This document shows, piece after piece, positions 27,977-36,160 of a stretch of 64,000 nt of DNA. The notes below the pieces were generated by a model. That model searched no databases, was not told the origin of the DNA, and saw nothing but the letters and a program-made list of their open reading frames with translations. Source of the stretch: Paenibacillus agilis (GTDB taxonomy: Bacteria; Bacillota; Bacilli; Paenibacillales; Paenibacillaceae); assembly GCF_007786455.1 (NCBI RefSeq), contig NZ_VNJK01000001.1, forward strand, positions 1,026,782 to 1,090,781, read 5' to 3'. Each line of letters opens with the position of its first letter. Position 1 is the stretch's first letter. Made by a program: the position numbers and the translations under genes.

Positions 27977-27999
27977 AATAACGTTTCTCACAACCGTTA
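27977..27999 (-). repeat. Solitary copy of the 23-bp site of the 183-bp elements
   Basis: On the minus strand it begins TAACGGTTGT and ends AACGTTATT, 23 bases long. No partner sites occur at 50 or 60 bases on either side. It sits in the spacer between DUF1540 and the Crp/Fnr gene. It may be a relic or chance. Confidence 0.45.
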
Positions 28000-28154
28000 C
28001 ACAACGTAAAGAATATATCAAGGAAAATGTGCGAAGGACATTTGTCCCGAATATCTGTAATCTGCTCGCTAAAATGCAGCTACTTTTATACATATAACGG
28101 ACTGTCGTCCTATCCTGGATCAGTCCCAGAAATATATACTTGAGGTGAATCAAC

Positions 28155-28853
28155 ATGGGGATGCAGCAAATGATTAAATACATGGAGCAAAGCGAAAAGA
28201 TTTACGCAATGATGAAGCAATGCCCCTACGAAATATTGCGCGAATGGAAGCTGACCAAGTTTAAGGCTGGCTCCGTATTGTTTTCCCAAGGCGATATTCA
28301 GGACAGCTTTTACATTATGGTGGAGGGTGTCGCGGATATTAGCGTTATTGGCGAAAACGGTAAGAAATATGTGCAGTCGACTTATCATAAAGGGGATATG
28401 ATTGGCGAGCTTGAGATTGTGGACCGCCTTCCTTTTATCAGCAACGTGGAAGCGGTTACGGATGTGGTGCTTATGGGTCTGAAGCGCGAGCATTTTTTGG
28501 AATGGCTCCATTTGGACCGTAATTTTAACGAGTATTTTATCCGCAGCATCTTGAAGCTTCAGTACGACATCCTGAAGAAGGAGGGAGACAACAATCTGTA
28601 CACCCTGCATGATCGAGTGTGCAGTTACTTGCTCCGTTGTCTGCCGCACGGTCAAAAGAGGGCAGAAGGTATTGTGATTAAGGTTGATAAGCAGCAGCTC
28701 AGTCATCAATTTGCTGTCACTCCTCGAAGCATCAATCGTATTTTGTCAGAGCTTAAGAAGCAAGGCATCATCGATTTGAACAAGCAGGAAATTATAATTT
28801 TGGATACGAAGCAATTGCAGTTGGAGCTGGAAGATCGAAATAGTCGAGCTTAA
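28155..28853 (+). CDS. Crp/Fnr-family transcriptional regulator
   Basis: The 232-aa protein has an N-terminal cyclic-nucleotide-binding-type barrel (about 25-125; FKAGSVLFSQGDIQDSFYIMVEGVADI, GDMIGELEIVDRLPFISNVEAVTD) and a C-terminal winged helix (about 165-225; VDKQQLSHQFAVTPRSINRILSELKKQGIIDL). The sensor domain lacks the Cys cluster of Fnr. It resembles YeiL-like Firmicute regulators. RBS TTGAGGTGAA precedes the start. The following gene starts about 160 bases away and may be its target. Confidence 0.85.
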   Translation: MGMQQMIKYMEQSEKIYAMMKQCPYEILREWKLTKFKAGSVLFSQGDIQDSFYIMVEGVADISVIGENGKKYVQSTYHKGDMIGELEIVDRLPFISNVEAVTDVVLMGLKREHFLEWLHLDRNFNEYFIRSILKLQYDILKKEGDNNLYTLHDRVCSYLLRCLPHGQKRAEGIVIKVDKQQLSHQFAVTPRSINRILSELKKQGIIDLNKQEIIILDTKQLQLELEDRNSRA

Positions 28854-29012
28854 CAATCGATTGGAAGTGTATAGGTTTTTAGATGCTAACGTTTATGTTG
28901 AAGCCTATATTCGAAAAAATGTAAGCCTTATCATTAATTGTGAAAATGGTATTCAAGAATTGAAATGAAAGCGTAAGCATCAGGTCAGATTACTATGGGA
29001 GGTTATAGAAAA

Positions 29013-29675
29013 ATGATTAAACATCCTTTGTTCGTTATTATTGCTTGTGCCATCAGTATTGGGGCGGGATTGTATCTGAATTCTTCGTATATTGAAATAT
29101 TTGCTTCTGTTATTGGTGTTATCAACGTATGGTTGTTAGCTAGGCAGAAAGTTATCAACTTCCTATTTGGTGCAATTGCAGTAGTAAGCTTTATGTACAT
29201 TTACTTCAAAACAGGCCTTTACGCAATGGTTATTTTATCGGCCTTGCAGTTGATCTTTAACATTTACGGCTGGTACTACTGGGTTAAAAATAAAGGCGAA
29301 GACGATACTGCGCCAACGATTCGTTTGTCAACAAAGGGCTACGTCATTTGGGTAAGCATTATTTTAGTAACTTGGGGCATCTGGTCTTATATTCAAGTTA
29401 CTTATACAGGAGCAACTAAGCCTTATTTAGACGCTTTCATCGCAGTTATCGGATTGGCTGCACAGTACTTGTTAAGCAAAAAGATTTTGGAAAACTGGCA
29501 TTTGTGGATTTTGATGAACCTGATTTTAATCGTGATGTACCTCTCAACAGAATTGTACGTAATGATTTTGCTAGCGATTATTAACTTGATCATTTGCATC
29601 GATGGCTTGATCGAATGGAAGCAAAGCTATAAAGCTAATCGAAATCGTGAAGGCGCAACGGGGACTGGTTTCTAA
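29013..29675 (+). CDS. pnuC: PnuC-family nicotinamide riboside transporter
   Basis: The 220-aa protein has seven or eight TM segments and the PnuC blocks VINVWLLARQKVINFLFGAIAV, LQLIFNIYGWYYWVKNK and ENWHLWILMNLILIVMYL. PnuC facilitators import nicotinamide riboside (relatives take thiamine or deoxynucleosides). I start at ATG 29013, since GGGAGG lies 12 bases ahead; the ATG at 28995 overlaps that RBS. It is followed after 19 bases by deoD, which can process imported ribosides, so the two form a salvage operon. Confidence 0.85.
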   Translation: MIKHPLFVIIACAISIGAGLYLNSSYIEIFASVIGVINVWLLARQKVINFLFGAIAVVSFMYIYFKTGLYAMVILSALQLIFNIYGWYYWVKNKGEDDTAPTIRLSTKGYVIWVSIILVTWGIWSYIQVTYTGATKPYLDAFIAVIGLAAQYLLSKKILENWHLWILMNLILIVMYLSTELYVMILLAIINLIICIDGLIEWKQSYKANRNREGATGTGF

Positions 29676-29694
29676 GGGATAGGAGGAATACATC

Positions 29695-30402
29695 ATGAGT
29701 TTTCATATCGAAGCGAAAGTTGGCGATATCGCCGAAACGATATTGCTGCCTGGTGATCCGATGCGTGCGAAATTTATCGCGGAAAACTATTTAGAGAATG
29801 CTGTATGTTACAACCGGATTCGCGGTATTCTAGGATATACGGGAACGTACAAAGGCAAGCGCATCTCAGTTCAAGGTACAGGAATGGGCATGCCATCCAT
29901 GTCTATTTATGCGACTGAGTTGGTAAATGATTATGGAGTAAAGAACTTGATTCGCATCGGCTCAAGTGGATCCTATCATGCTGATGTCAAGCATATGGAC
30001 TTGGTAGTAGGCACGGCGGTATGTACAAGCTCTGCGATGTTCAGACATGAATTCGAGAACTTCTCTTACGCACCGGCTGCAGACTTTAAATTGGTAAGAA
30101 CAGCGTATGATATCGGAGAAAAATTGAACTTGCCTGTACGTGCAGGTTTGATTATGACGGAAGATCATTTCTATGACGGCAATGAGCCAATGTATAAGAA
30201 AATGGCTCAGTATCAGGTGCTAGCTTGTGACAATGAGTCTGCGGCTATGTATATGGTTGCTGCGAAATACAATGCCCGTGCATTGTCCATTTTAACGGTT
30301 ACCGACCATATGTTGACGAATGAAACGATCACGCCAGAAACACGTGAGACGGCACTCCATGACATGATCCGCATGGGATTGGAGACGGCTATCGTTCTAT
30401 AA
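29695..30402 (+). CDS. deoD: Purine nucleoside phosphorylase (DeoD type)
   Basis: The 235-aa protein is full length for the hexameric DeoD type. The blocks LLPGDPMRAKFIAENYL, YTGTYKGKRISVQGTGMGMPS and IRIGSSGSYHADVKHMDLVVGTAV are present. ACDNESAAMY holds the substrate-binding Glu and VTDHM the catalytic Asp. It cleaves purine (deoxy)nucleosides with phosphate. RBS AGGAGGAA precedes the start. Coupling with pnuC suggests a role on imported nicotinamide riboside or other ribosides. Confidence 0.94.
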   Translation: MSFHIEAKVGDIAETILLPGDPMRAKFIAENYLENAVCYNRIRGILGYTGTYKGKRISVQGTGMGMPSMSIYATELVNDYGVKNLIRIGSSGSYHADVKHMDLVVGTAVCTSSAMFRHEFENFSYAPAADFKLVRTAYDIGEKLNLPVRAGLIMTEDHFYDGNEPMYKKMAQYQVLACDNESAAMYMVAAKYNARALSILTVTDHMLTNETITPETRETALHDMIRMGLETAIVL

Positions 30403-30469
30403 AAAGATGCGAGCTGGAGCGACAGAAATAAACGCATTTAGAAGCCTCATCAGGATTTACTAAATTAGA

Positions 30470-30496
30470 AGCAGCCCATAGTGGCTGCTTTTTTGC
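30470..30496 (+). terminator. Terminator after pnuC-deoD
   Basis: AGCAGCC-CATAGT-GGCTGCT is followed by TTTTTTG. Confidence 0.85.
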
Positions 30497-30529
30497 ATTT
30501 ACCTATTTGCCAGTTTCGCAAATTAACTA

Positions 30530-30561
30530 TTGACCCTCACATTAATGTGAGGGTTTATAAT
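30530..30561 (+). promoter_or_regulatory. MerR-type promoter with perfect dyad in an extended spacer
   Basis: TTGACC (30530-30535) and TATAAT (30556-30561) are separated by 20 bp, longer than the usual 17. The spacer region holds a perfect 22-bp palindrome (30533-30554) with half site ACCCTCACATT. A long spacer with a centred dyad is the hallmark of MerR-family promoters. It precedes the MerR gene, so it is probably self-regulated. Confidence 0.85.
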
Positions 30562-30598
30562 TACCTTAATCCGCTGGATAGAAATGGAGGGGGATGAA

Positions 30599-30991
30599 AT
30601 GAAGATCGGAAAAGTAATTAAAATTACCGGAGCGAGTGCCCGTTCGATTCGACATTATGAGGATAAGGGCTTAATCAAGCCTACCCGCCAAAATAATAAC
30701 TATCGCGAATTCGATGAAAAGGTAATCGAGTCCATTCAAACCATCCAGCTTTATTTAGGTTTAGGACTCACTACGGAGCAAATTAAAGACATTTTATTTT
30801 GTCAGTTTCCCGATCAACAAGAAAAACAAGAACACGCAGATAAGGGCCTTTACTGTGCAGAAGTGCTGCAGTTATATGAAGCGAAGTTACGTGAAATTAA
30901 TAGCCAAATCAATTCGCTAAACGATGCGAAATCAGCCTTGGTTGAGAAGATTAATCAAATGTTAGAGCATACGGAGGAGGAAGAGCAATGA
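30599..30991 (+). CDS. MerR-family transcriptional regulator
   Basis: The 130-aa regulator begins MKIGKVIKITGASARSIRHYEDKGLIKPTRQNNNYREFDEK, the MerR winged helix, followed by the dimerisation coiled coil (about 85-128). There are few cysteines beyond FCQF and YCAEV, so it is likely an organic-effector type rather than a metal sensor. ATG 30599 has GGAGGGGG upstream. It overlaps the NmrA-like gene by 4 bases (ATGA). Confidence 0.9.
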   Translation: MKIGKVIKITGASARSIRHYEDKGLIKPTRQNNNYREFDEKVIESIQTIQLYLGLGLTTEQIKDILFCQFPDQQEKQEHADKGLYCAEVLQLYEAKLREINSQINSLNDAKSALVEKINQMLEHTEEEEQ

Positions 30992-31806
30992 CGATTTTAG
31001 TAACGGGAGCGACAGGTACAGTTGGGCGTCATGTCGTCGATCAACTGCTGCGAAGAGGTCAGAAGGTAAGGGCTTTGACACGCAATCCACAAGCCATACT
31101 CCCTGAAGGAGTAGAGATTGCAGTTGGAGATTTAAGTGATCCGAGTACACTGGATGCCGCGTTCGAAGGTGTTACAGCCATACATTTGATGACGACGGGT
31201 GCAGAATATGTTCCCTTACAAACAGGCCTAGAAATCGTCGCATTGGCTAAAAAGGCGGGAGTTCGCAAAGTTACAGTACTGTGGACGGGGGAAAAAGGCT
31301 CTGTTGAGCAAGCGGTTGAGGCTAGTGATTTAGAGTGGACACAGCTTCAACCTGTTGAGTTTATGTCCAACGTGCGCAAATGGACGGATTCCATTAGCAA
31401 GGAAGGAATCGTAAGGGATTTATTCAGCGGCTCCTTAAATGCATCTGTGCATGAAGCTGATATTGGCCGAGTAGCGGCGGTCGCGCTGACCGAGGATGGT
31501 CATGCTGGTAAAGAATATATACTAACCGGTCCTGAGGTACTGTCGGTTACGGATCAAGTTCGAATTATCGGTGAGGCAATTGGACAGACGTTGACCTTGC
31601 TTGAGACGACGGAAGAAGAAGAACGGGAGCAAATGAGAAAAATGGGGGTTCGCGAGGATGTTATCAACTTCGTGATTAGCTGGCATCTCAACCCACCACC
31701 AATTGCTTATACGGTCCTACCTACAATAGAGGAAGTCCTTGGACAACCCGCATACACGTTTAAACAATGGGCTGAAGAAAATGCGAGTTACTTTATAAAA
31801 TCATAA
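30988..31806 (+). CDS. NmrA/SDR-family NAD(P)-binding protein
   Basis: The 272-aa protein begins with the Rossmann motif TILVTGATGTVGRHVVDQLL and has a GDLSDPSTLDAAFEGV acidic block, both typical of atypical SDRs of the NmrA/YesF group. These act as quinone oxidoreductases or redox sensors. It is translationally coupled to the MerR gene, so expression follows the same inducer. The substrate is unknown. Confidence 0.88.
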   Translation: MTILVTGATGTVGRHVVDQLLRRGQKVRALTRNPQAILPEGVEIAVGDLSDPSTLDAAFEGVTAIHLMTTGAEYVPLQTGLEIVALAKKAGVRKVTVLWTGEKGSVEQAVEASDLEWTQLQPVEFMSNVRKWTDSISKEGIVRDLFSGSLNASVHEADIGRVAAVALTEDGHAGKEYILTGPEVLSVTDQVRIIGEAIGQTLTLLETTEEEEREQMRKMGVREDVINFVISWHLNPPPIAYTVLPTIEEVLGQPAYTFKQWAEENASYFIKS

Positions 31807-31899
31807 TGTGCTAAAATGGTGTTCATTCGCATAGTACGGACAGTTTGCATAGCTACTTCGAGTGGAATATTTATCGAATGTGAAAATGGAAATCCTGTT

Positions 31900-31928
31900 A
31901 AACACGATCTTATGGATCGTGTTTTTTT
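31900..31928 (+). terminator. Terminator after the MerR-NmrA operon
   Basis: AAACACGATC-TTAT-GGATCGTGT with a TTTTTTT run. Confidence 0.9.
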
Positions 31929-32010
31929 GTTTGTGATATTGGATACAGGACAATTCGCTTCATGCACATTGACGAATTGGCAAATCATAGGTTATTATTT
32001 TTTTATTCCG

Positions 32011-32025
32011 ACTGTACAGTATAAA
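32011..32025 (+). promoter_or_regulatory. Palindromic operator abutting a -10 before the TetR-DUF4180 operon
   Basis: A perfect 10-bp dyad ACTGTACAGT (32011-32020) overlaps the first base of TATAAA (32020-32025), some 20 bases before the gene. It is a likely autoregulatory site. Confidence 0.55.
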
Positions 32026-32043
32026 TAAAAGTAAGGTGAAACG

Positions 32044-32703
32044 ATGCCCAAATTAGGAATGGAACCGAAACGCCGAGCAGATGTTATTAATGCGACATTA
32101 ACCTGTATTAGTCTGCATGGAATCGATGGTATGACGCTGGATAAGGTCGCTGAGTATGCGGACTGCTCCAAGGGCGTAGTCACGTATTATTTTAAAAATA
32201 AAGATAACTTGACGATCGAAGCCTTTAAAGCGTTCATGGCTTATTATGGCCTAAAGATTCAATCGGAAATTGAAGCGACGATGACTCCGATGGAAATGAT
32301 GGATGTTACGCTAAAACATATCCTACCACCGTATCGGGATGACGCTGATAAGAAAATTAATGTTTCACAGCTGGATGGCATTGAAAAAATGTATATCCCG
32401 TATGATGCTTCAGGGAAGCTCTTTCTTCAGTTTTTCTCCAAAGCTACATTAGATCCTAACTTGCAAGAGGTTGTATCGAAAAGCTATTTGGCTGACCTTC
32501 ATGGTATCGCCAAAATTTTTGATTATGGCAATATGACAGGTCGTATGTCTGTGGAGGATTCTCCAAGCGCCGCTTATGGGCTGCTGGCGATGGTAGTAGG
32601 TTTAAGTTTCTTCAGAGTAACGAACATTCCGCCGGTAAATGGTGAAGATAATCGCTACATTTGCGAGGACTATGTGAAAAGGTTTAAAGGAGGATATTTA
32701 TGA
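32044..32703 (+). CDS. TetR-family regulator (BetI-like)
   Basis: The 219-aa protein has the HTH MEPKRRADVINATLTCISLHGIDGMTLDKVAEYADCSKGVVTYYFKNKDNL type block in residues 6-55, and a long helical C-domain. RBS AAGTAAGGTG precedes the ATG. It overlaps the next gene by 4 bases, so the two are coupled. Confidence 0.87.
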   Translation: MPKLGMEPKRRADVINATLTCISLHGIDGMTLDKVAEYADCSKGVVTYYFKNKDNLTIEAFKAFMAYYGLKIQSEIEATMTPMEMMDVTLKHILPPYRDDADKKINVSQLDGIEKMYIPYDASGKLFLQFFSKATLDPNLQEVVSKSYLADLHGIAKIFDYGNMTGRMSVEDSPSAAYGLLAMVVGLSFFRVTNIPPVNGEDNRYICEDYVKRFKGGYL

Positions 32704-33074
32704 TTATTACGAAGGTTGAAGTAGACGGAAAATATGTTGCTGTTGTGAGTGGAAGTGAGAACGAGATCCTTATTGAAAATGTTCAGTCTGCATTGGATCT
32801 GATGGCAACCGTGCGATATGAGACAGATTGCGATCGTATCGTTCTGCACAAATCTATATTGAGCGAAAGCTTTTTTGATTTGAAAACACGTCTAGCAGGC
32901 GATATTCTTCAGAAGTTCATTAATTATTACGTGAAGGTAGCTATCGTCGGAGATTTCACGGCCTATACAAGCAAAAGCTTGAAGGATTTCATCTATGAGT
33001 GCAATAACGGAAAGGATATTTTCTTCTTGCCAACTGAACAGCAGGCGATTGAAAAGTTGGGTAGTTTGAAATAA
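32700..33074 (+). CDS. DUF4180 protein
   Basis: The 124-aa protein matches DUF4180 (VALDLMATVRYE-type, DCDRIVLHKSILSESFFDLKTRLAGDILQKFINYYVKVAIVGDF). Members are small alpha/beta proteins, often encoded next to TetR regulators, with undefined roles. The translational overlap with the TetR gene supports a functional pairing, possibly as ligand sensor or antirepressor (inference only). Confidence 0.85.
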   Translation: MIITKVEVDGKYVAVVSGSENEILIENVQSALDLMATVRYETDCDRIVLHKSILSESFFDLKTRLAGDILQKFINYYVKVAIVGDFTAYTSKSLKDFIYECNNGKDIFFLPTEQQAIEKLGSLK

Positions 33075-33159
33075 TACTGTCCACTTTTGTAATTTGCTTT
33101 CCCAGCACGAGGGGCTGCAACAAGCGGGTTTATTCTATAAGTATTCGACTTCAAAAAAA

Positions 33160-33179
33160 GAGAGGGCGAATGCCCTCTC
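33160..33179 (-). terminator. Terminator of the ArsR-AHSA1 operon
   Basis: GAGAGGGC-GAAT-GCCCTCTC, with TTTTTTT on the minus strand side. It may also act for the convergent DUF4180 transcript. Confidence 0.88.
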
Positions 33180-33205
33180 TTGCAGAATGCCCCTCGGGAC
33201 GCAGA

Positions 33206-33715
33206 TTATTGAAGACTTTCCAAGTGCTCTTCCAAGCGGTCCCATGTTTCGGTAATTCCTTGCTGCATGCCCATATCGATGACTGTTTTCAATGCTTCCT
33301 CAGTCGCATAGTTGCCAATGCTTGTAATCTTCGTTTTTCCATCAACAGCCTCGAAAGTCACGGTAACTTCGACAGCAGGCATATTTTCGTTGATATTGCC
33401 TTCCGCATCCGAGAAGTAATCGACGTATACGAGTTTTTCGTTTGCAACGATTTCTTTATAGACGGATTTCCCCCAAGATTCCATTCCATAGAAGTCACCC
33501 TGATTTCTATCTTCACATTTCATACAATAGTGCCAAGCACCACCAGGACGGAAATCCAGCTCACTTACAGTGATAGACCAACCGCGCGGTCCAAACCATT
33601 GCTTAAGATGCTCTGAATCCGAAAATACTTTGAATACAAGATCCTGAGGTGCGTTAAACGTTCTTTCCATCGTTAGTACATTTCCCTCAGCTTTGAATAA
33701 CATTTTGTTCAACAT
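33206..33715 (-). CDS. SRPBCC/AHSA1-domain protein
   Basis: The 169-aa protein has the AHSA1 fold signature RTFNAPQDLVFKVFSDSEHLKQWFGPRGW, RPGGAWHYCMK and a C-terminal GITETWDRLEEHL. Such proteins form hydrophobic-ligand-binding cavities. In this ArsR neighbour arrangement they are very common. RBS AGGAGGAA on the minus strand. Function unknown, probably ligand binding or stress related. Confidence 0.88.
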   Translation of the reverse strand: MLNKMLFKAEGNVLTMERTFNAPQDLVFKVFSDSEHLKQWFGPRGWSITVSELDFRPGGAWHYCMKCEDRNQGDFYGMESWGKSVYKEIVANEKLVYVDYFSDAEGNINENMPAVEVTVTFEAVDGKTKITSIGNYATEEALKTVIDMGMQQGITETWDRLEEHLESLQ

Positions 33716-33746
33716 ATCATTATTCCTCCTAAAAGTAAGTTAAAAT

Positions 33747-34070
33747 TTATTGTTCTGGCTTGCTCTGAAGCTCTTGTAAATAGTGATCTAAGTTATCGAA
33801 TCGTTCATTCCAGATGCGACGGTAGTTATTCAGCCATGCATCCATTTCTTGCAGTGGTTCCATTTGCAGCGCATAGTTGCGGCGATTCGCATCGGCATGT
33901 ACACTTACCAATCGTGCTTCTAGCAGAACACGTAAATGCTTAGAAGCTTGAGGCTGCCGAAGATTGAGACGCTCGGCTATTTCTCCAACTGTCAATGGAC
34001 CATGGGCAAGCAGCTCGACAATTCGCAAACGGTTAGGTTCAGCCAGAGCGCTAAATGTTCCGATGTCCAT
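33747..34070 (-). CDS. ArsR-family transcriptional regulator
   Basis: The 107-aa regulator has EPNRLRIVELLAHGPLTVGEIAERLNLRQPQASKHLRVLLEARLV, an ArsR winged helix without a CxC metal site. It is of the type that partners with AHSA1-domain genes. It is first in a two-gene operon, 31 bases before the AHSA1 start. Its promoter contains a palindrome, so it is likely autoregulated. Confidence 0.9.
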   Translation of the reverse strand: MDIGTFSALAEPNRLRIVELLAHGPLTVGEIAERLNLRQPQASKHLRVLLEARLVSVHADANRRNYALQMEPLQEMDAWLNNYRRIWNERFDNLDHYLQELQSKPEQ

Positions 34071-34122
34071 ACGTTGGTGGGTTCACCTCACTTTCTTCGA
34101 TGTGCTTACATCTTCTGTTTTG

Positions 34123-34160
34123 AATATACTTCATAAGGAATATTCCTGTCAAGGAATATT
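34123..34160 (-). promoter_or_regulatory. Promoter and operator of the ArsR-AHSA1 operon
   Basis: On the minus strand, TTGACA (34152-34147) and TATATT (34128-34123) have an 18-bp spacer. GGAATATTCC (34137-34146) lies in the spacer, and AAGGAATATT occurs as a direct repeat at 34135 and 34151. The palindrome is a likely ArsR site. Confidence 0.65.
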
Positions 34161-34384
34161 GAAGAGTAAATTTTGCTCAGCAGCATTCATCCAAATCGTA
34201 TACCTGCCTGTAAACTCGAACGCTCCGCGTCGTAAAAATGGACTGCCTTATACATAAAGTGTATCCAGCCGTTTGCTATTTCATCATTTTTGCATATGAA
34301 AAGGGAGGTTCGACTGTATATGGGTTATCGCCACATAGCATCAAATCTCCCTTGAATAGTCTACATTTTTTTCTATTCATCATC

Positions 34385-34960
34385 CTAATCGATGGCATCT
34401 TGAAGACAATATTGACGAATAGAGCTGGTGAGTTGATACGTAAGCTTGCCAATCTCCGCAGAAGACTGTTTATAGGATTGCAAACTCCATTCTATTAATA
34501 CACCGTGCAGGATAGAAGCTAAAGACCGTAAGGCATAATCATGAAGTGCGCTAACAGGTATCTGTGCTGACATGAAATAATTCAAATATTTATTTTGAAC
34601 AAAGTACTCCAAGCTTTTATATATAATTTGTCTAATTTTACGATCGGCAGAATGAATGTTTTTTAATAATGAACTCGGGACAAATTCCTTCCACATGTCA
34701 AAAAACACAACAAATATTGCTTCACCAGACAGTTGATTGTCGATAATTCTGCTATCTATGAGATTTAATTGATGACATAAATATTCGAATAAAATATCAT
34801 CTTTGTCTTGATAGTTGCGATAGATTGTTTGTCTGACCATACCGGACTTTTTAGCAATCTCGGTAACTTTTATATCCGAGTAGACTTTATGCTCCATCAA
34901 ATAGAGGAGAGAAAGAGTGATCCATTCTTTCGATTGTTGATGGCCTTCGATGATATTCAT
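34385..34960 (-). CDS. TetR-family regulator
   Basis: The 191-aa protein has a TetR HTH (KVTEIAKKSGMVRQTIYRNYQDKDDILFEYL) and a helical C-domain. RBS GGAAGTG is upstream on the minus strand. It is divergent from the iron-uptake operon. It may regulate it or itself; Fur control of the operon is better supported. The region 34161-34384 has no gene of its own. Confidence 0.85.
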   Translation of the reverse strand: MNIIEGHQQSKEWITLSLLYLMEHKVYSDIKVTEIAKKSGMVRQTIYRNYQDKDDILFEYLCHQLNLIDSRIIDNQLSGEAIFVVFFDMWKEFVPSSLLKNIHSADRKIRQIIYKSLEYFVQNKYLNYFMSAQIPVSALHDYALRSLASILHGVLIEWSLQSYKQSSAEIGKLTYQLTSSIRQYCLQDAID

Positions 34961-35032
34961 GATGTGTTACACTTCCTTCATTATGTCCATTTCGAAGCTC
35001 AATCTATTGAAACAGGTGAACGTGTATATTAG

Positions 35033-35048
35033 TGTTGTAATTGTAACA
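35033..35048. promoter_or_regulatory. Inverted repeat upstream of the divergent TetR gene
   Basis: A near-perfect dyad TGTTGTAATTGTAACA lies 70-90 bases before the TetR start in the divergent spacer. A candidate TetR operator. Confidence 0.45.
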
Positions 35049-35104
35049 TTTACAGAACCGTTTGCGCATCGGTAACGAAAGGCATTTATTTTTTTAACAA
35101 TTAT

Positions 35105-35126
35105 TGATAATGATTTTCATTATTAC
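35105..35126 (+). promoter_or_regulatory. Fur box
   Basis: The sequence TTGATAATGATTTTCATTAT matches the Fur consensus GATAATGATnnTCATTATC nearly perfectly. It lies about 20-40 bases before the iron-siderophore binding protein start, consistent with iron repression. Confidence 0.88.
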
Positions 35127-35145
35127 AAAAATAGGAGCGGAAACC

Positions 35146-36123
35146 GTGAGAACATTAAAGACATCAGCATTGATTATTATGATCCTAACGTTGTTAACAG
35201 CTTGTACAAGTAACGAGGCGAAACCAGCCAATTCGGAAAATTCGCAGCCGTCGAAAGAACCTGCAGCAGTTGAGACTAGAACGATTACGCATGCGATGGG
35301 AGATACCAAGGTTGAAGGCACGCCTCAAAAAATTGTTGTGTTAACAACGCAAGGCACAGAGACGTTGTTGGAATTGGGAATTAAACCAGTTGGGGCCGTT
35401 AAGTCATGGATTGGCGATCCTTGGTACGATCATATTAAAGACCAAATGGAAGGTGTAACGGTAGTAGGTGACGAGACACAACCAAATATGGAGCTCATCG
35501 CTAGCCTAGACCCGGATTTGATTTTGGGAACAAAGGTAAGACAAGAAAAAATTTATGATCAATTAACTGCTATTGCCCCTACAGTATTAACGGAAAACCT
35601 TGGCGACAGTATGATCGAGAATTTCACACTGTATGCGCAGGCATTGAATCTTGAGGAAAAAGGTCAACAAGTGCTTGCTGACTTCGATAAATTGACGAAA
35701 GAGGCAGGAGCTAGATTAGGTGATAAAGCTAAGCTAGAAGTATCGCTTGCTCGTTTCCAAGCAGGCAAGGCTAGAGCGTACTACAAGCAAAACTTTGCTG
35801 GCGTAGTGTTGGATAAGATGGGGATTGCTAGAACCACAGAGCAAAATCAAGAGAAATTTGCAGAGGAAATCACAAAAGAGCAAATTAGTGAATTAGATGG
35901 CGATGTATTGTTCTACTTTGCATCCGACCGCAGTGGTGAAACAGCCGCTTCTGATACGGCAAAAGAATGGTTGGCGGATCCTATTGCAAAAAATATGAAA
36001 GTTAATAAAAATGGACAAATCTATCAAGTAGATGAGGCGATCTGGAACTCCGCTGGCGGAATGATCGCAGCTAAACTATTGGTTGCCGATATTGAAAAAT
36101 ACTTTCAAAACATTAAGGGCTAA
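35146..36123 (+). CDS. Iron-siderophore ABC transporter substrate-binding lipoprotein
   Basis: The 325-aa protein starts at GTG 35146, after AGGAGCGG; the frame upstream runs through the Fur box and is not real. The lipoprotein signal ends LLTAC (C20). A FecB/FhuD-like binding domain follows, with KIVVLTTQGTETLLELGIKPVGAV and MELIASLDPDLILG. It should capture a ferric siderophore on the cell surface. It leads a three-gene operon with two permeases. Confidence 0.9.
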   Translation: MRTLKTSALIIMILTLLTACTSNEAKPANSENSQPSKEPAAVETRTITHAMGDTKVEGTPQKIVVLTTQGTETLLELGIKPVGAVKSWIGDPWYDHIKDQMEGVTVVGDETQPNMELIASLDPDLILGTKVRQEKIYDQLTAIAPTVLTENLGDSMIENFTLYAQALNLEEKGQQVLADFDKLTKEAGARLGDKAKLEVSLARFQAGKARAYYKQNFAGVVLDKMGIARTTEQNQEKFAEEITKEQISELDGDVLFYFASDRSGETAASDTAKEWLADPIAKNMKVNKNGQIYQVDEAIWNSAGGMIAAKLLVADIEKYFQNIKG

Positions 36124-36160
36124 TGATCAAATCTTAATGGGATAAGAGGAGAAAAAAGAT

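Noticed and set aside
28110..28709. 199-codon minus-strand ORF overlapping the Crp/Fnr gene
   Set aside because: Opposite strand of a well-supported regulator gene, no recognisable domain, so treated as a shadow.
28860..29012. Inverted repeat TATAGG ... CCTATA before pnuC as an NAD+-II riboswitch or NiaR box
   Set aside because: The conserved nucleotides of those elements are not recognisable; only a weak inverted repeat is present.
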